64,000 nt of DNA, from positions 465,650 through 529,649 of the forward strand of contig QEOQ01000098.1 of NCBI GenBank assembly GCA_010279815.1, read 5' to 3'. Numbering within the stretch: position 1 is the stretch's first letter; each line of letters starts with the position of its first letter. Below the pieces are notes generated by a model that was not told the DNA's origin, did no database searches, and saw only the letters and a list, made by a program, of their open reading frames with translations. A program made the translations under genes and the position numbers. This document shows, in pieces, positions 11,902 to 22,068 of this stretch. This DNA is from Brachionus plicatilis. Its lineage: Eukaryota > Rotifera > Eurotatoria > Ploima > Brachionidae.

Positions 11902-13257
11902 ATGGCAAATCAGCAAAAAAGCATATTTATATGTGCATTACCTGGCACAGGTCATCTGAATCCAATTTTAAGGGTCTCAGCTGAACTTGTTGGCCGCAAG
12001 CATCGAGTTATAGTTTTTTGTGATGACATGTTTCAAAAAATTATTGAAAAAAGTGGTGCCGAGTACCGGCCATACTCGGTAAAATTCACCTTGCCATCTC
12101 AGATAAATCATCAGGATGTGGACGATACCCATGGAATGCTCTTGTTTTTTTTTCGGTCAGTACAAGTTGCCTATGAAGATGTGGGCTACATGCTTGAACA
12201 AGTAAACACTGAACGTCCTGATTTGATCATCTATGACCAATTTTCCTTCACTACAAAATATTTATTTAAATTGATGGAAAAAAACTACCAAGATAAAGCT
12301 TCACCTTTGCGGCCTCCGAAAAGTATTTGCTTCTACACCTGTTTTGCAATGAGGCCTTCCATTTACCCCGATCACTGTCATTCCAAAAGACTCCTGGTCA
12401 CAGATTATTGGTCCAATTCACTGTCTTACAGTGTTTTTAATGAACAGGTCAAACTTTGCCACAAGTACAAAATAGAGGCAGAGAACCCATTCGAGTTGGC
12501 ATACAACTATACCACAAATATCAATATTATTAGCTGTTTTCCAGAGCTGCAGCCCGAGAGTGAAAAATTTGACTCATCTTTTAAATTTGTTGGATGTTGT
12601 CTTTCAAATGAAAGCCAAAATTTTGAGACAAACGACAAGCAACTAGGGGATATTTTACAATCATTTGAGCCTATCAATCCAAATTACCAAATGAGTGAAT
12701 TTTCCAAACAGTTGGTTTATGCTTCCTTGGGTACTTTGTTTAACCATAAAGTGTGTGTTTTTGAGAAAATAATCGAATCAGTTAAAATTTTGAATGATTC
12801 ATCAGTGGAAATAATGGTACTGATTTCTTGCGGGAAAACAAGTCTAGAATATCTGGCTGAGAAAGTAAAAAATGGGTACAATATTCCTGATAATGTGGCA
12901 CTGTTTGAATTTGTTCCACAAATTGAAATTTTGAAAAGAGCAAGTTTATTCATCACCCATGCTGGAATGAACAGTAGCAGCGAGGCTGTACACTATGGTG
13001 TGCCAGTGATATGTATTCCCATAAAAGCTGATCAACCTTTGTGTGCGATTCGCCTTGCTGATGATTTAAAATTAGGGGTTAGATTAGACGCTGACAAATT
13101 TGGCTGCCAAGAGCTTTTTGAAGCAATTAAATTAGTTTTAACTGATTCGTCATTCAGGCAAAGAGCAGTTGATTTTTCGAAAATTTCCAGAAAATATGAT
13201 GGTACTTTAAAGACTGCAGATATTGTTCAGAGTGTTTTGTCAAATGAATTTTATTAG
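11902..13257 (+). CDS. Soluble GT1 (UGT/MGT-type) glycosyltransferase
   Basis: A 451-aa product if translation starts at the ATG at 11902. The frame is open from 11761, but that part reads through a likely intron (donor AAG/GTATGT at 11794, acceptor TTTTTTCAG at 11890). Joining 11761-11793 to 11891 puts the first ATGs out of frame, so exon 1 is probably 5' UTR. Residues 15-21 (GTGHLNP) carry the conserved catalytic His18; YASLGT and HAGMNSSSEAVHYGVP (from residue 353) form the UDP-sugar binding C-domain with the downstream DQPLCA. GT1 enzymes transfer sugar from a UDP-sugar to small lipophilic acceptors; the acceptor is unknown. There is no signal peptide and no C-terminal membrane anchor, unlike animal ER UGTs. 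It resembles bacterial macrolide-glycosyltransferase-like proteins, so horizontal acquisition is possible. Confidence 0.85.
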   Translation: MANQQKSIFICALPGTGHLNPILRVSAELVGRKHRVIVFCDDMFQKIIEKSGAEYRPYSVKFTLPSQINHQDVDDTHGMLLFFFRSVQVAYEDVGYMLEQVNTERPDLIIYDQFSFTTKYLFKLMEKNYQDKASPLRPPKSICFYTCFAMRPSIYPDHCHSKRLLVTDYWSNSLSYSVFNEQVKLCHKYKIEAENPFELAYNYTTNINIISCFPELQPESEKFDSSFKFVGCCLSNESQNFETNDKQLGDILQSFEPINPNYQMSEFSKQLVYASLGTLFNHKVCVFEKIIESVKILNDSSVEIMVLISCGKTSLEYLAEKVKNGYNIPDNVALFEFVPQIEILKRASLFITHAGMNSSSEAVHYGVPVICIPIKADQPLCAIRLADDLKLGVRLDADKFGCQELFEAIKLVLTDSSFRQRAVDFSKISRKYDGTLKTADIVQSVLSNEFY

Positions 13258-14179
13258 GGCTTTAGTAATTTTTTATTTTAAAAATTTTTTCAATAAAATT
13301 AGATTAATATTTAAATTTTTGTCAAAAATTTTTTGTTCGTGACTTTTAGAAAATGTGGTCATGATAAATTGGAAGATTAAAAAGGCTAATTACTTAAATA
13401 AATATTTACAATAAAATAAAGCTTTGCTTTGAAATAAAGATTTATTTAATATTTGCAATCTGTGCTTAATTGATTGGAAAAAATATTAAAAAATTAAATT
13501 GGGATTTAACAAAAGGTTATTTGAGTAATTATGATAATTTGGGTCATGTCCAGAATGTGATCATTTTGATCACCAAAATTTTTTTTTGATCACATGAAAT
13601 TTTTTTTGTTGAAATCAAAAATTTTTTTCATTCTAGAAATTTAAAAATTTAAAAATTATGTTAATATTGAATGAAATAAAAAGAAAAAAAAATTGCAAAT
13701 CACCATATTAAACTATAAGTTTTTGAAATATAAACATTAAGATTTAAAAACCGTAAAAGAAAAGGCAGTTTTTACAAAGAAATTGCTTTGGTCCCAGTAG
13801 AATCGTCCGATGCAGCTAAATTAGCTCCAAAAAAAGCATTAAGCAAACAGTCAAATCCGGTAGAATGTAGCATTTGTGGTGAATTTATGAAAAAAGATAA
13901 GGGTGTTAAATTGGGGTCCTACTAAAATACTGACCCCCAATTTTTTAAAATTTTCTGACCACCATTTATTTTGCAAAGCAAAAATATTTTTAAAAGTTTT
14001 AATATTAGATTCTAAAGTGACATGTCACTAAATTCGGATAATTACGTTATTATTAGTTTTCATAAAAGCTATTTGCGAAAAAAAAACATTATCATAAAAA
14101 TATTTTTTATCTTATTTTTTTAAAGAAAAACAAAATATTTCGATAAACATTTTCAAAAATAAGCAAAAATTAAAAAAAC
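13258..14179. other. Intergenic, repeat remnants
   Basis: 3' flank of the glycosyltransferase. It contains a coding-like fragment at 13746-13924 (listed separately) and, from about 13990, the outer part of the inverted repeat that carries the first tRNA-Ala pair. Confidence 0.5.
13746..13924 (+). pseudogene. Orphan coding fragment with CxxC motif
   Basis: An open stretch of about 58 codons reads KNRKRKGSFYKEIALVPVES, later NPVECSICGEFMKKDKG, then a stop. Base composition is less AT-rich than the flanks. The CSIC pair suggests half of a zinc finger. No start codon or obvious partner exon is seen. It is probably a remnant of a mobile-element protein. Immediately after it comes GGGGTCCTACTAAAA..TGACCC, a motif shared with 52.5 kb. 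Confidence 0.35.
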
Positions 14180-14252
14180 TGGAGATGCCGGGTATCGATC
14201 CCGGTACCTCTCGCATGCTAAGCGAGCGCTCTACCATTTGAGCTACATCCCC
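14180..14252 (-). tRNA. tRNA-Ala (AGC)
   Basis: 73 nt cloverleaf including the discriminator A73. Acceptor stem GGGGATG/CATCTCC shows the G3:U70 wobble that identifies tRNA-Ala. Anticodon AGC lies in CTTAGCATG; the T-arm is CCGGG-ATCGATA-CCCGG. A T-rich run follows as a Pol III terminator. Confidence 0.96.
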
Positions 14253-14381
14253 ATAATATTGCTATATGAAACAATATAGATAAAAAATCAAATACAAACA
14301 CACAAATGTTTATCTTCTCATGGTCGAACAATTTTTATATTCTTTAAAGACAAAAATCATCTAAAAATTAATCAATATTAT

Positions 14382-14454
14382 GGGGATGTAGCTCAAATGG
14401 TAGAGCGCTCGCTTAGCATGCGAGAGGTACCGGGATCGATACCCGGCATCTCCA
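14382..14454 (+). tRNA. tRNA-Ala (AGC)
   Basis: Same sequence as the gene at 14180-14252, divergent from it across a 129-bp spacer. G3:U70, anticodon AGC, A73 all present; TTTTTT follows. Confidence 0.96.
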
Positions 14455-14989
14455 ATTTTTTAATTTTGATGATTATATTCAAAAAATTATGAAAAATATT
14501 GTGAATTTTTACACCATGTTTAATTTTTGTCTATTTTAATTTTATTTTTTGAATATGCTCAGGCTGATAAAGCCAATGAAAACTTATTTGTTAATTTTAT
14601 AAGTACAAACTTTTCAGAATGAATGTTTATGTAAATGAGAATTTTTTGTCAATTGAGACTGTTAAGCTAACTCTTAATTAAATTATTTGAAGAGATTTAA
14701 ACAACAAGATATGGTTCTGGAAATGATATGTTTTCTTTTAATATGGTAAAATTAAAAATCTCAAATGCTACCAAATACATTTTTAAAAATGTCAATTTTA
14801 TTTTAAAACCATAAATAAATTAGATTGTATTCATACATCTAGTTATTAAATTTTAATAAAAATTTCCCTTTTGTTTTTTTTTTTATTTTTTAAATTGAAA
14901 CAAGAAATTTAAGATTTTGATTAAGTATTTTTTTTCTTATAATTAGGATATCTTTCTTTGCATCCTTTCTTGATCAAGAATCCCTCGCA

Positions 14990-15640
14990 AAGAATTTTTT
15001 ATTATTTATTTATTATTTATTTATAATTAACCTCCTTTAAGGAGAAGTAAATAATTAAAGATACCATAATAAAAAAAAAATATCAGAAAAAAAAGATTCT
15101 TCAAAGTATGCTAACTCGTGAACAGAGGACCAAAAAGAAATAAACCAAGTCTTTAATCAGGAAGACCTGATAAGGTTTTTAGGGAGATTTTTAAAGATCG
15201 TAGACTTTAAATTGTTCAGACACAATTTGGTGGAGTCTGATAAACCATCGCTGGAGTCAAATCCCTTTTTCAATTCTAACTGAAGTTGAGACGAGTTTTT
15301 TTTTGATAAAGTATATATCTTTGCCAAGATAAGAAACGAGAAAGGAAATATCTTGTTCAAAGGATTTAATTCAATAGTTAGGAGATGATTGAAAGTTGAG
15401 ACACATACACTCAAAAATATACCGTATCCCCTTGTTTAGCGACGCATGCTTTAATACCATGAGTAGGATATTTGGTGCATGGTCTAACATAGACCTCATA
15501 ATGTTAAAGTTTTTTATTTTAAAAGTCCTATGGGTCAGATAGTCGATACATATTAAAAACGTAGCGTTTATAATAGAAATTCAAATAGAAAAGCAGAGCT
15601 TCAAAAAAAGTCTTTATTAGAGACTCGGGGTTTTAAACTT
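14990..15640 (-). repeat. Possible degraded LINE, minus strand
   Basis: An (AATA)n-like tail at about 15000-15030 next to CTCCTTTAAGGAG resembles the LINE tail seen elsewhere. Upstream on the minus strand is an open frame (15414-15157) and less AT-rich sequence to about 15640. I cannot recognise a protein domain in it. Confidence 0.3.
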
Positions 15641-15820
15641 AAAAAAAAATTAAATATAAAAAATATTTATTGAGTTTAATTTACAGATGCGACGTTAGAG
15701 TTATGGTAAAAAAAATATTAAATATAATAAAAAAGTTTAATTTTGATTATTGACCCGGCATTTAAATTTAAAAATTTAAGACAAAAAAGAGTATAAAAAA
15801 ATTTTAAAAAAAATTATTTT

Positions 15821-15920
15821 TTCGATTTATTCGTAGAACCTTTCTTTCTTCCTAGTGGCTTTCTAACTGAACCATTCTTGTTGTAAACAACTGGCGCACT
15901 AACACTTGTTGAAGTATTTT
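15821..15920 (-). repeat. Inverted copy of the 3' end of the fragment at 15960-16214
   Basis: About 100 bp that is a near-perfect reverse complement of 16113-16211, including the coding end (GRKKGSTNKSKK in the other copy). The two arms are separated by about 190 bp, forming a local palindrome. Confidence 0.75.
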
Positions 15921-15959
15921 TTATATTTTACACCAAATATTTCCCAGTGTATATCATCA

Positions 15960-16214
15960 GCACAAATCCCATTAGATATAATGATGGTTCGAAACGAACC
16001 ATCAATATATAGTCAGAATAATAATATTCCCATTGTTGTTGGTACACAGCAGGGTCACACTGTTCAACGTTTGCCATTGCAAGATATACCAATACAACAA
16101 AATATACCAAATACTTCAACAAGTGTTAGTGCGCCAGTTGTTTACAACAAGAATGGTTCAGTTAGAAAGCCACTAGGAAGAAAGAAAGGTTCTACGAATA
16201 AATCGAAAAAATAA
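15960..16214 (+). pseudogene. C-terminal coding fragment with AT-hook-like basic tail
   Basis: Open on the plus strand and ending at TAA 16214. A possible acceptor (ATATCATCAG) precedes it. The translation is polar and Gln/Asn/Pro-rich (for example VQRLPLQDIPIQQNIP) and ends KPLGRKKGSTNKSKK, a short basic GR-containing tail typical of DNA-binding mobile-element proteins. No N-terminal part is found. Its end is duplicated in inverted orientation at 15821-15920, and the 935-bp inverted repeat arm starts at its stop codon. Probably a captured or truncated last exon. Confidence 0.4.
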
Positions 16215-17142
16215 ATTTAACTTCAAGTTTTTAAAAAAATTTTTTAAATTGACTAAAATGTAAATCAATAAAACATTTGAATGAATTTATTTATTACCTT
16301 TTTTTTGAGGATCGAATATTTTAATGCAAAATTTTTCAAAAAAATCTGTTATTTTAATTTTCCTTTTTTTTTTAATTTAAATTCAATTTTTTATAAGATT
16401 AATAAGCAAATTTTAGAGAAAAAAATAATTAATTCCTAAAGTTTTGCAACAAACTGTGTAAAAATTGTCGAAAGATAAGAATTCAAATTTATTTTCAAAA
16501 TGTACATCGTAAATAAATTCAAAAATTTTAAAAAAAATCTAAGTTAATAAAGAAAACTTTACCCAAAATGAATAAATTTCAAAATAAATAGTTGCAATTT
16601 ATACTTTAAAAACCATCAACACTGATGTTCCTCTTCAAAACGAATAAATCTTTCGCCTTTTACTAAAGATTTCCGTGGGGGGGAACATACAATCAGTATG
16701 TACGCATTTGTGGAGCCTGACTCAAGTCAGGTAATAATAAAAATTAAAAAATGAAAAAATCTAAAAAAACTTTCTAAATTCTTTCTTTCGCTAAATTTTC
16801 ATAACTGCCATCTCTTCAATCATTAGATTCAAAACTTTATTCAAGTATTGTGAAATAACAAAGATTTTTATTTTAAATTTTTGCTAAGATTTACTGTACA
16901 GATTCATTTTTTAAAATGTGAAATACACTTTTAGAGAAAAGAGAATATAGCAATTGTGGAAGCATTTAAACAAAAAAAAAATTAATTATAATTTTACTTT
17001 TAAAATTTATTGAAAATAATCTTATTTAAAAAAAAATTGGAGATGCCGGGTATCGATCCCGGTACTTCTCGCATGCTAAGCGAGCGCTCTACCATTTGAG
17101 CTACATCCCCTTCATATTAATTATTTATTAAATGATTTTTTA
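16206..17142. repeat. Long inverted repeat, left arm (right arm 22040-22975)
   Basis: About 935 bp matched almost throughout by the reverse complement of 22040-22975: TTAACTTCAAG at the outer end, the GGGGGGG tract near 16676 (CCCCCCC near 22496), the TGAGTCAGG block (near 16720 and 22450), then a tRNA-Ala gene at the inner end. The match fades at about 17142 / 22040. Confidence 0.85.
17038..17110 (-). tRNA. tRNA-Ala (AGC), variant
   Basis: Full cloverleaf with G3:U70, anticodon AGC and A73. It differs from the other copies by G-to-A in the variable region (GAGAAGTACC instead of GAGAGGTACC). The same change is in the gene at 22069-22141, as expected for two arms of one inverted repeat. Confidence 0.94.
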
Positions 17143-17315
17143 ATTAATCTTTAATGATAGTTTAAAAATAAATGGAATTTATTTGATTTTAAATTAAATA
17201 TTTTGAATACAAAAAAAATAATTATCTTTTTTTTAAGGAAATTGTCTAATGCTAAATAATCAAATTATTCCAAAATTTTTCTTTGTTATTAATTTGAAGA
17301 GGATTATCGCTGATT

Positions 17316-17348
17316 GTCGTATCGATCCCGGTACCTCTAGCATGCTAA
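17316..17348 (-). pseudogene. Truncated tRNA-Ala fragment
   Basis: About 33 nt match the T-arm, variable region and anticodon arm of the tRNA-Ala genes (ATCGATCCCGGTACCTCTAG then CATGCTAA) with one change. The D-arm and acceptor stem are absent. The flank matches in inverted orientation the sequence after the tRNA at 20884, so this is the remains of another duplication arm. Confidence 0.75.
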
Positions 17349-17349
17349 A

Positions 17350-19205
17350 TTTCAAGCCCAATAATCTCTGTCAGGCTTTATAAATCTCAAACTAAATCTT
17401 AATATATAAAACCCAAATGTGTGAAAACCGTTCAATTTTCATACATAACTAACTTTAATATTTAAATACAGTGTTCTTAGAATTGTCTTTATCCATATTC
17501 ATAGAATAAAATTAATAAAAACATAATAAAAAGATATTAAAAAAACATTAAGAAGAAAAAAAATATTCAAACTCAATGAATCTTAATATTTAAAATTTAA
17601 TCAATCAAATATTTAAAAAAAAATGATTAAAAAAATAAATATTTTGATTATCATTAAAAAATTGGATTGTTTTAAATTCTATTCACAAAAGAATAATTTT
17701 CAAATTAAATTTTCTCCAATAATAAAAAGAAACGGAGTTTGAAGGAGAGAAAAAATTAAATTAAATTTTAGAGTTACTTTTTTAAATTAAATATATTCTG
17801 AATGCAAATTTTATCATTTTAGTGTCTTTTTTTCTAAAAATATCCTTGGACCAAACAGACCCCAGAATTGAATTTTTTGTAACCAAATCAACAAAGAATC
17901 ATATTTTTTTAAAGTTTTTTAATAATCATTTTTCAAATAAAAAAAAACTCGATTTTTCGTTTATTAATTTTTATCAAAAAAACAAGTCTATTAATTTTTA
18001 ATTGTAAGAGTAAGACAGTTGTTAAGTCTCTTTCAATTGACTTTTTTATATTAAATGAGAAGCACCACCCATTCTCGTATAAAATACTTTAAGATGGCGA
18101 ACGGGTTTTGATTTTTTTGTCAAATACAACCATGTTAAATTTTTGGAAGTAATTTTATATATATAAAATATGGGTTAAAAAAGCTTTATATGCGAGTAAC
18201 GAAACGTTAGTTTTTTTTTAAATTTAATTTATTATAAAATTAATATTGAAATTATGATTGAAATAACAGGTGTTCAAAAAATCTCGGTGCTTTTTTTCAA
18301 ATGAAAAAAAATATGTTGTGGTAGACCGATCTCCATAAAATTTTACACAGGGGGGCTTTTGGCTGTCTAGTATAAAACTACATGGTCAGCTTTCAAGTTC
18401 AAGCCTTCCTGATATAGGCAGTCACATGATCCTGAACTTCCTCAAACCCTCAAAATGTCCTCCAGCCTTTCGATTTTCAAAATGCATTTTTACATATTGT
18501 CGTATGGAAAATTAAATGAGGATTACAACGATATATAAATTATGTTTTATTCGTTTAAATTGTATATAGGACTATAATGATTTATTTAAATTTTTAATCA
18601 ACCTTATAATAGCATACTTTTTGTAAATTTTGTTTTAAACCTAGTTAAGCTATATTTAACAGCATATCTAGGATATCGATGACCGGCAAGCGGTCTTTCG
18701 TCAAATAATAAATAAAAAATATAAATTATGTCTGTACGATGTTCTGTTCAAAAGTTATGGTCAATGAAGATCCTTTGAAAAAATAGACACTGGGTTTGAA
18801 TTTTTTAAGTCTCACTTTACTAAGATTATCAAATTTAAATTATTTAAATCAAAAGCATGTGATTTTAAAATAATCCCTATTATATAATGTAAGCTTGTTC
18901 ATTATAGACACAAACTGTCCTTTTAATGTTTTATTTTAATTTATAATTTTTTCATTTTTATCTTTTTTATGATTTTTTTCATCACAAAAGAGGTGTTTTT
19001 TGAAATAAATAAATGAATAAATTTAAACAAATTAAATATTCATTTTTATAAATTTAAACAAATTAAATATTCATTTTTATGTACTTTATTAATACTACTT
19101 TCGCTCGGTATTAGTAAAGAGATTTTACAATTTTTTTCTTTTCTAGTTTTTGCAGAGGATTAATATAAATGTTGCATAATAAGAAAAGATAAAAAGGAAA
19201 TTAAA
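17350..19205. other. Interior of the tRNA inverted-repeat block, no gene seen
   Basis: AT-rich, no supportable gene. It includes a 31-bp tandem duplication at about 19018-19079 (unit with TTTAAACAAATTAAATATTC) and the motif TATGCGAGTAACGAAACGTTA near 18190, repeated near 47240. Confidence 0.5.
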
Positions 19206-19221
19206 TTAAAATTAAAAAAAT

Positions 19222-19294
19222 TGGAGATGCCGGGTATCGATCCCGGTACCTCTCGCATGCTAAGCGAGCGCTCTACCATTTGAGCTACATCCCC
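19222..19294 (-). tRNA. tRNA-Ala (AGC)
   Basis: Intact 73-nt gene identical in stems and anticodon to the others, with G3:U70 and A73. First member of the second divergent pair. Confidence 0.96.
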
Positions 19295-19422
19295 ATAATA
19301 TTGATTAATTTTTAGATGATTTTTGTCTTTAAAGAATATAAAAATTGTTCGACCATGAGAAGATAAACATTGTGTGTTTGTATTTGATTTTTTATCTATA
19401 TTGTTTCATATAGCAATATTAT

Positions 19423-19495
19423 GGGGATGTAGCTCAGATGGTAGAGCGCTCGCTTAGCATGCGAGAGGTACCGGGATCGATACCCGGCATCTCCA
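19423..19495 (+). tRNA. tRNA-Ala (AGC)
   Basis: Intact gene with G3:U70, anticodon AGC and A73. One D-loop difference: CTCAGATGG instead of CTCAAATGG. A T7 run follows as terminator. Confidence 0.96.
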
Positions 19496-20122
19496 GTTTT
19501 TTATTTTTGCTTATTTTTGAAAATGTTTATCGAAATATTTTGTTTTTCTTCATCAACCAAACTAAGTAAAAAAAATAAGATAAAAAAAATTTTTATGATA
19601 ATATTTTTTTTTCGCAAATAGCTTTTATGAAAACTAATAATGACGTAATTATCCGAATTTAGTGGCATGTCACTATAGAATCTTTTAGATGTTATAACAG
19701 CGTGTCACTAAAATAGAGAACTCAATAAAAAAAATTTTATGATAATATTTTTTATTTGCAAATAGCTTTTTTGAAAACTAATAATAAACATGATTTTTTC
19801 AAATTTATTAATAAAAGTTTTGAGTTTGAAATCAAAATCTTAAATATTATTATTATGTGAAAATTATTTTTTCTCTTTGAAATTTCAATTTACTAAGATC
19901 TTCTGCAATTAATAAATTCCAAATATTTATTTTTTAATACAAAAAAATTTTTAAATATCTGGCATGTTAATTATTAATTCAAAAATAAAAATATATTGAT
20001 TGCAGACATATGATTATCGCTTCAGTAAAAATAATAGAATTAATCAGTTAATATAATATTTTATTCAGTAAAAATAATTTTCCCATCAGTTAATTTTATT
20101 TAGAAAATTATTTTCAGCACAA

Positions 20123-20371
20123 TTGTTTATTTGTCAGCAAAATTATTTTTTAGCTAATAATAATTGCAATACGACATCATCTGAGCAGCGCATAAGTTAT
20201 TATCCTAGCGATGATACTGACGTTGAAGCTGAAGAAATCGAGGCACCTGTTTATAAGAAAACGCGTGGTGTTCCAAAAATATACGACCTTCAAGGCACTT
20301 TTGAAACGGAATCCGAAGCGCGTGGGCCTGGACGCCCGAAAAATGCTAAAAAAGCACTTATCAAACAGTGA
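20123..20371 (+). pseudogene. C-terminal fragment, acidic then AT-hook-like tail
   Basis: Open frame to TGA 20371, composition clearly less AT-rich than its flanks from about 20160. It has an acidic stretch (SDDTDVEAEEIEAPV) and ends EARGPGRPKNAKKALIKQ. The GRPKNAKKAL ending parallels the KRGAPKKAIKALVRM end of the SWIM-finger fragment at 46.6 kb, so I read it as the last exon of a related transposase-type protein. No start codon or domain precedes it. Confidence 0.4.
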
Positions 20372-20681
20372 TTTATTGACAGTTATCTAAAATTCAATAA
20401 ATTAACTAAATAAATAAATATTTTTGCTAATTCTTTTTAATTAATTTACTGAAGTATATTTGCTGATTAATTAAACATTATTTTACTGACCATATAATAT
20501 TTTGTCTTGATTGTATAGTCTGCTAATAAAGGAAACACGGTATTATTTAACAATTCTTTTAACATTCCGGTTCGAAATCGATGCATCCTAGAATGACGTT
20601 ATTTTATCTAATTAATGATGAAAACAGCTATTTGTAGTAAATTTGAATAAAAATTTTCACAAAAAAGCAAAAATAAAAAAC

Positions 20682-20754
20682 TGGAGATGCCGGGTATCGA
20701 TCCCGGTACCTCTCGCATGCTAAGCGAGCGCTCTACCATTTGAGCTACATCCCC
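20682..20754 (-). tRNA. tRNA-Ala (AGC)
   Basis: Intact, first member of the third divergent pair. The pair and its spacer (20682-20956) are a direct, slightly diverged copy of 14180-14454. Confidence 0.96.
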
Positions 20755-20883
20755 ATAATATTGCTATATGAAACAATTTAGATAAAAAATCAAATACAAA
20801 CACACAAATGTTGATCTTCTCATGGTCGAACAATTTTTATATTTTTTAAAGACAAAAATCATCTAAAAAGTAATCAATATTAT

Positions 20884-20956
20884 GGGGATGTAGCTCAAAT
20901 GGTAGAGCGCTCGCTTAGCATGCGAGAGGTACCGGGATCGATACCCGGCATCTCCA
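20884..20956 (+). tRNA. tRNA-Ala (AGC)
   Basis: Intact gene with G3:U70, anticodon AGC, A73 and a following T6 run. Confidence 0.96.
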
Positions 20957-20959
20957 ATT

Positions 20960-22068
20960 TTTTTAATTTAAATTAAGCATTAAATTTTAATGCGACAATT
21001 CGCGATAATCCTCTTAAAATTAATGATATTTAAAAATTTTGAAAACATTATTTCGAATAATTTAATTATCTAGAATTAAAAAGTTCCTTGAGAAAAAATA
21101 ATTTGTTTTTTTGTATTTAAAATGCTTAAATTAAATTAAAAAAATTCAATTTATTTTTTTACTATCATTTACTCTTAATCAGAGTTATTTAAAAGTGTTA
21201 AAATAAAGTCCAAGTCCGGAATTTTTTTTCTAATTTGCTAGATCAGGCTTTATATCGAAAAATTTTTATACTCTTGGGTTGTCTAATGCATGTAGATTTG
21301 CTATATTTCAGAATTTTTGAACTAAATTTTTTTTTAAATTAAGTCAATGATTTAATAAATCCATATTTGATACCAATAAAGTAGTTGCTTCCAAATTCCT
21401 GGCTGTTAATCTTAATCTATGTGGTCTGTTAATGTAACCAGATTTAGAAAAAAATGTTTTCAACTGGTCCAGATGAAGCAGGAATTGACTAAAATTTTTG
21501 TGACTTAAACTTAAAACTGTGACTTATAAACAAGTCTGTATAAAAGTCTTCACATTCATTGAATAAAAAAAAAATCTCCCAATCATGTAATTAGGCGGAA
21601 AGTTTCGTGATCTTCAGTTATATATTATTTCCTAGAATAATTACTCTACATAAATGGAAAAACAAGAAAATTTATTTGATTAATTTGTTAAACTGCAAAA
21701 AAAAATTGACTTCGAGATCTCGGAACTTAGAGTCATCAAGATTAACACATTTATTATTTTAAAATACTTAAGATTTTTCTAATCATGATATTTATCTTGA
21801 AAAAAAAAAAGTTAGATCTCTATCAAAATTTATCTAATTTTAATTTTAATATTTATCTACTTTTTAAGTTATATTATTTTAACTTTATTTTTTTCTTACT
21901 TTTTATTTTTATTTTATTTTATTTAACTTTATTGTAATTTTTTATTTTTTTTATTTAATCTGAAGGAGCTTTAGCTCGGTACAGATATACAAATAAATAA
22001 ATAAAAATTAGAACTTTTAAAGGACTCTGCTTTTAATAAAAAATCATTTAATAAATAATTAATATCAA
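20960..22068. other. Interior of the inverted-repeat block, with LINE tail
   Basis: Sequence just after the tRNA (about 20990-21100) is a diverged inverted copy of about 17220-17330. AGTC-rich repeats lie near 21206 and 21490. At 21959-22005 is the LINE terminus CTGAAGGAGCTTTAGCTCGG followed by (AAATA)n. No gene seen. Confidence 0.5.
21840..22005 (+). repeat. LINE 3' terminus
   Basis: T-rich 3' region ending GAAGGAGCTTTAGCTCGGTA then an AAATA-repeat tail; same terminus as the elements at 8.6-9.25 and 30.2-30.5 kb. Confidence 0.55.

Larger units (their letters stand above)
13990..14460. repeat. Inverted repeat arm with tRNA-Ala pair (inverted copy at 19210-19690)
   Basis: This stretch, including two tRNA-Ala genes, their 129-bp spacer and about 180 bp of flank, is repeated in reverse complement at about 19210-19690. 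The flank shares GTTTTCATAAAAGCTATTTG and ATTTCGATAAACATTTTC (or complements) with the copy. Confidence 0.75.
19210..19690. repeat. Inverted copy of 13990-14460
   Basis: Reverse complement of the first tRNA-pair module, including both tRNA genes, the spacer (GTTCGACCATGAGAAGATAA) and the right flank to about 19690. A weaker direct repeat of its flank follows at 19720-19790 (GATAATATTTTTTA, GCAAATAGCTTTT). Confidence 0.75.
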
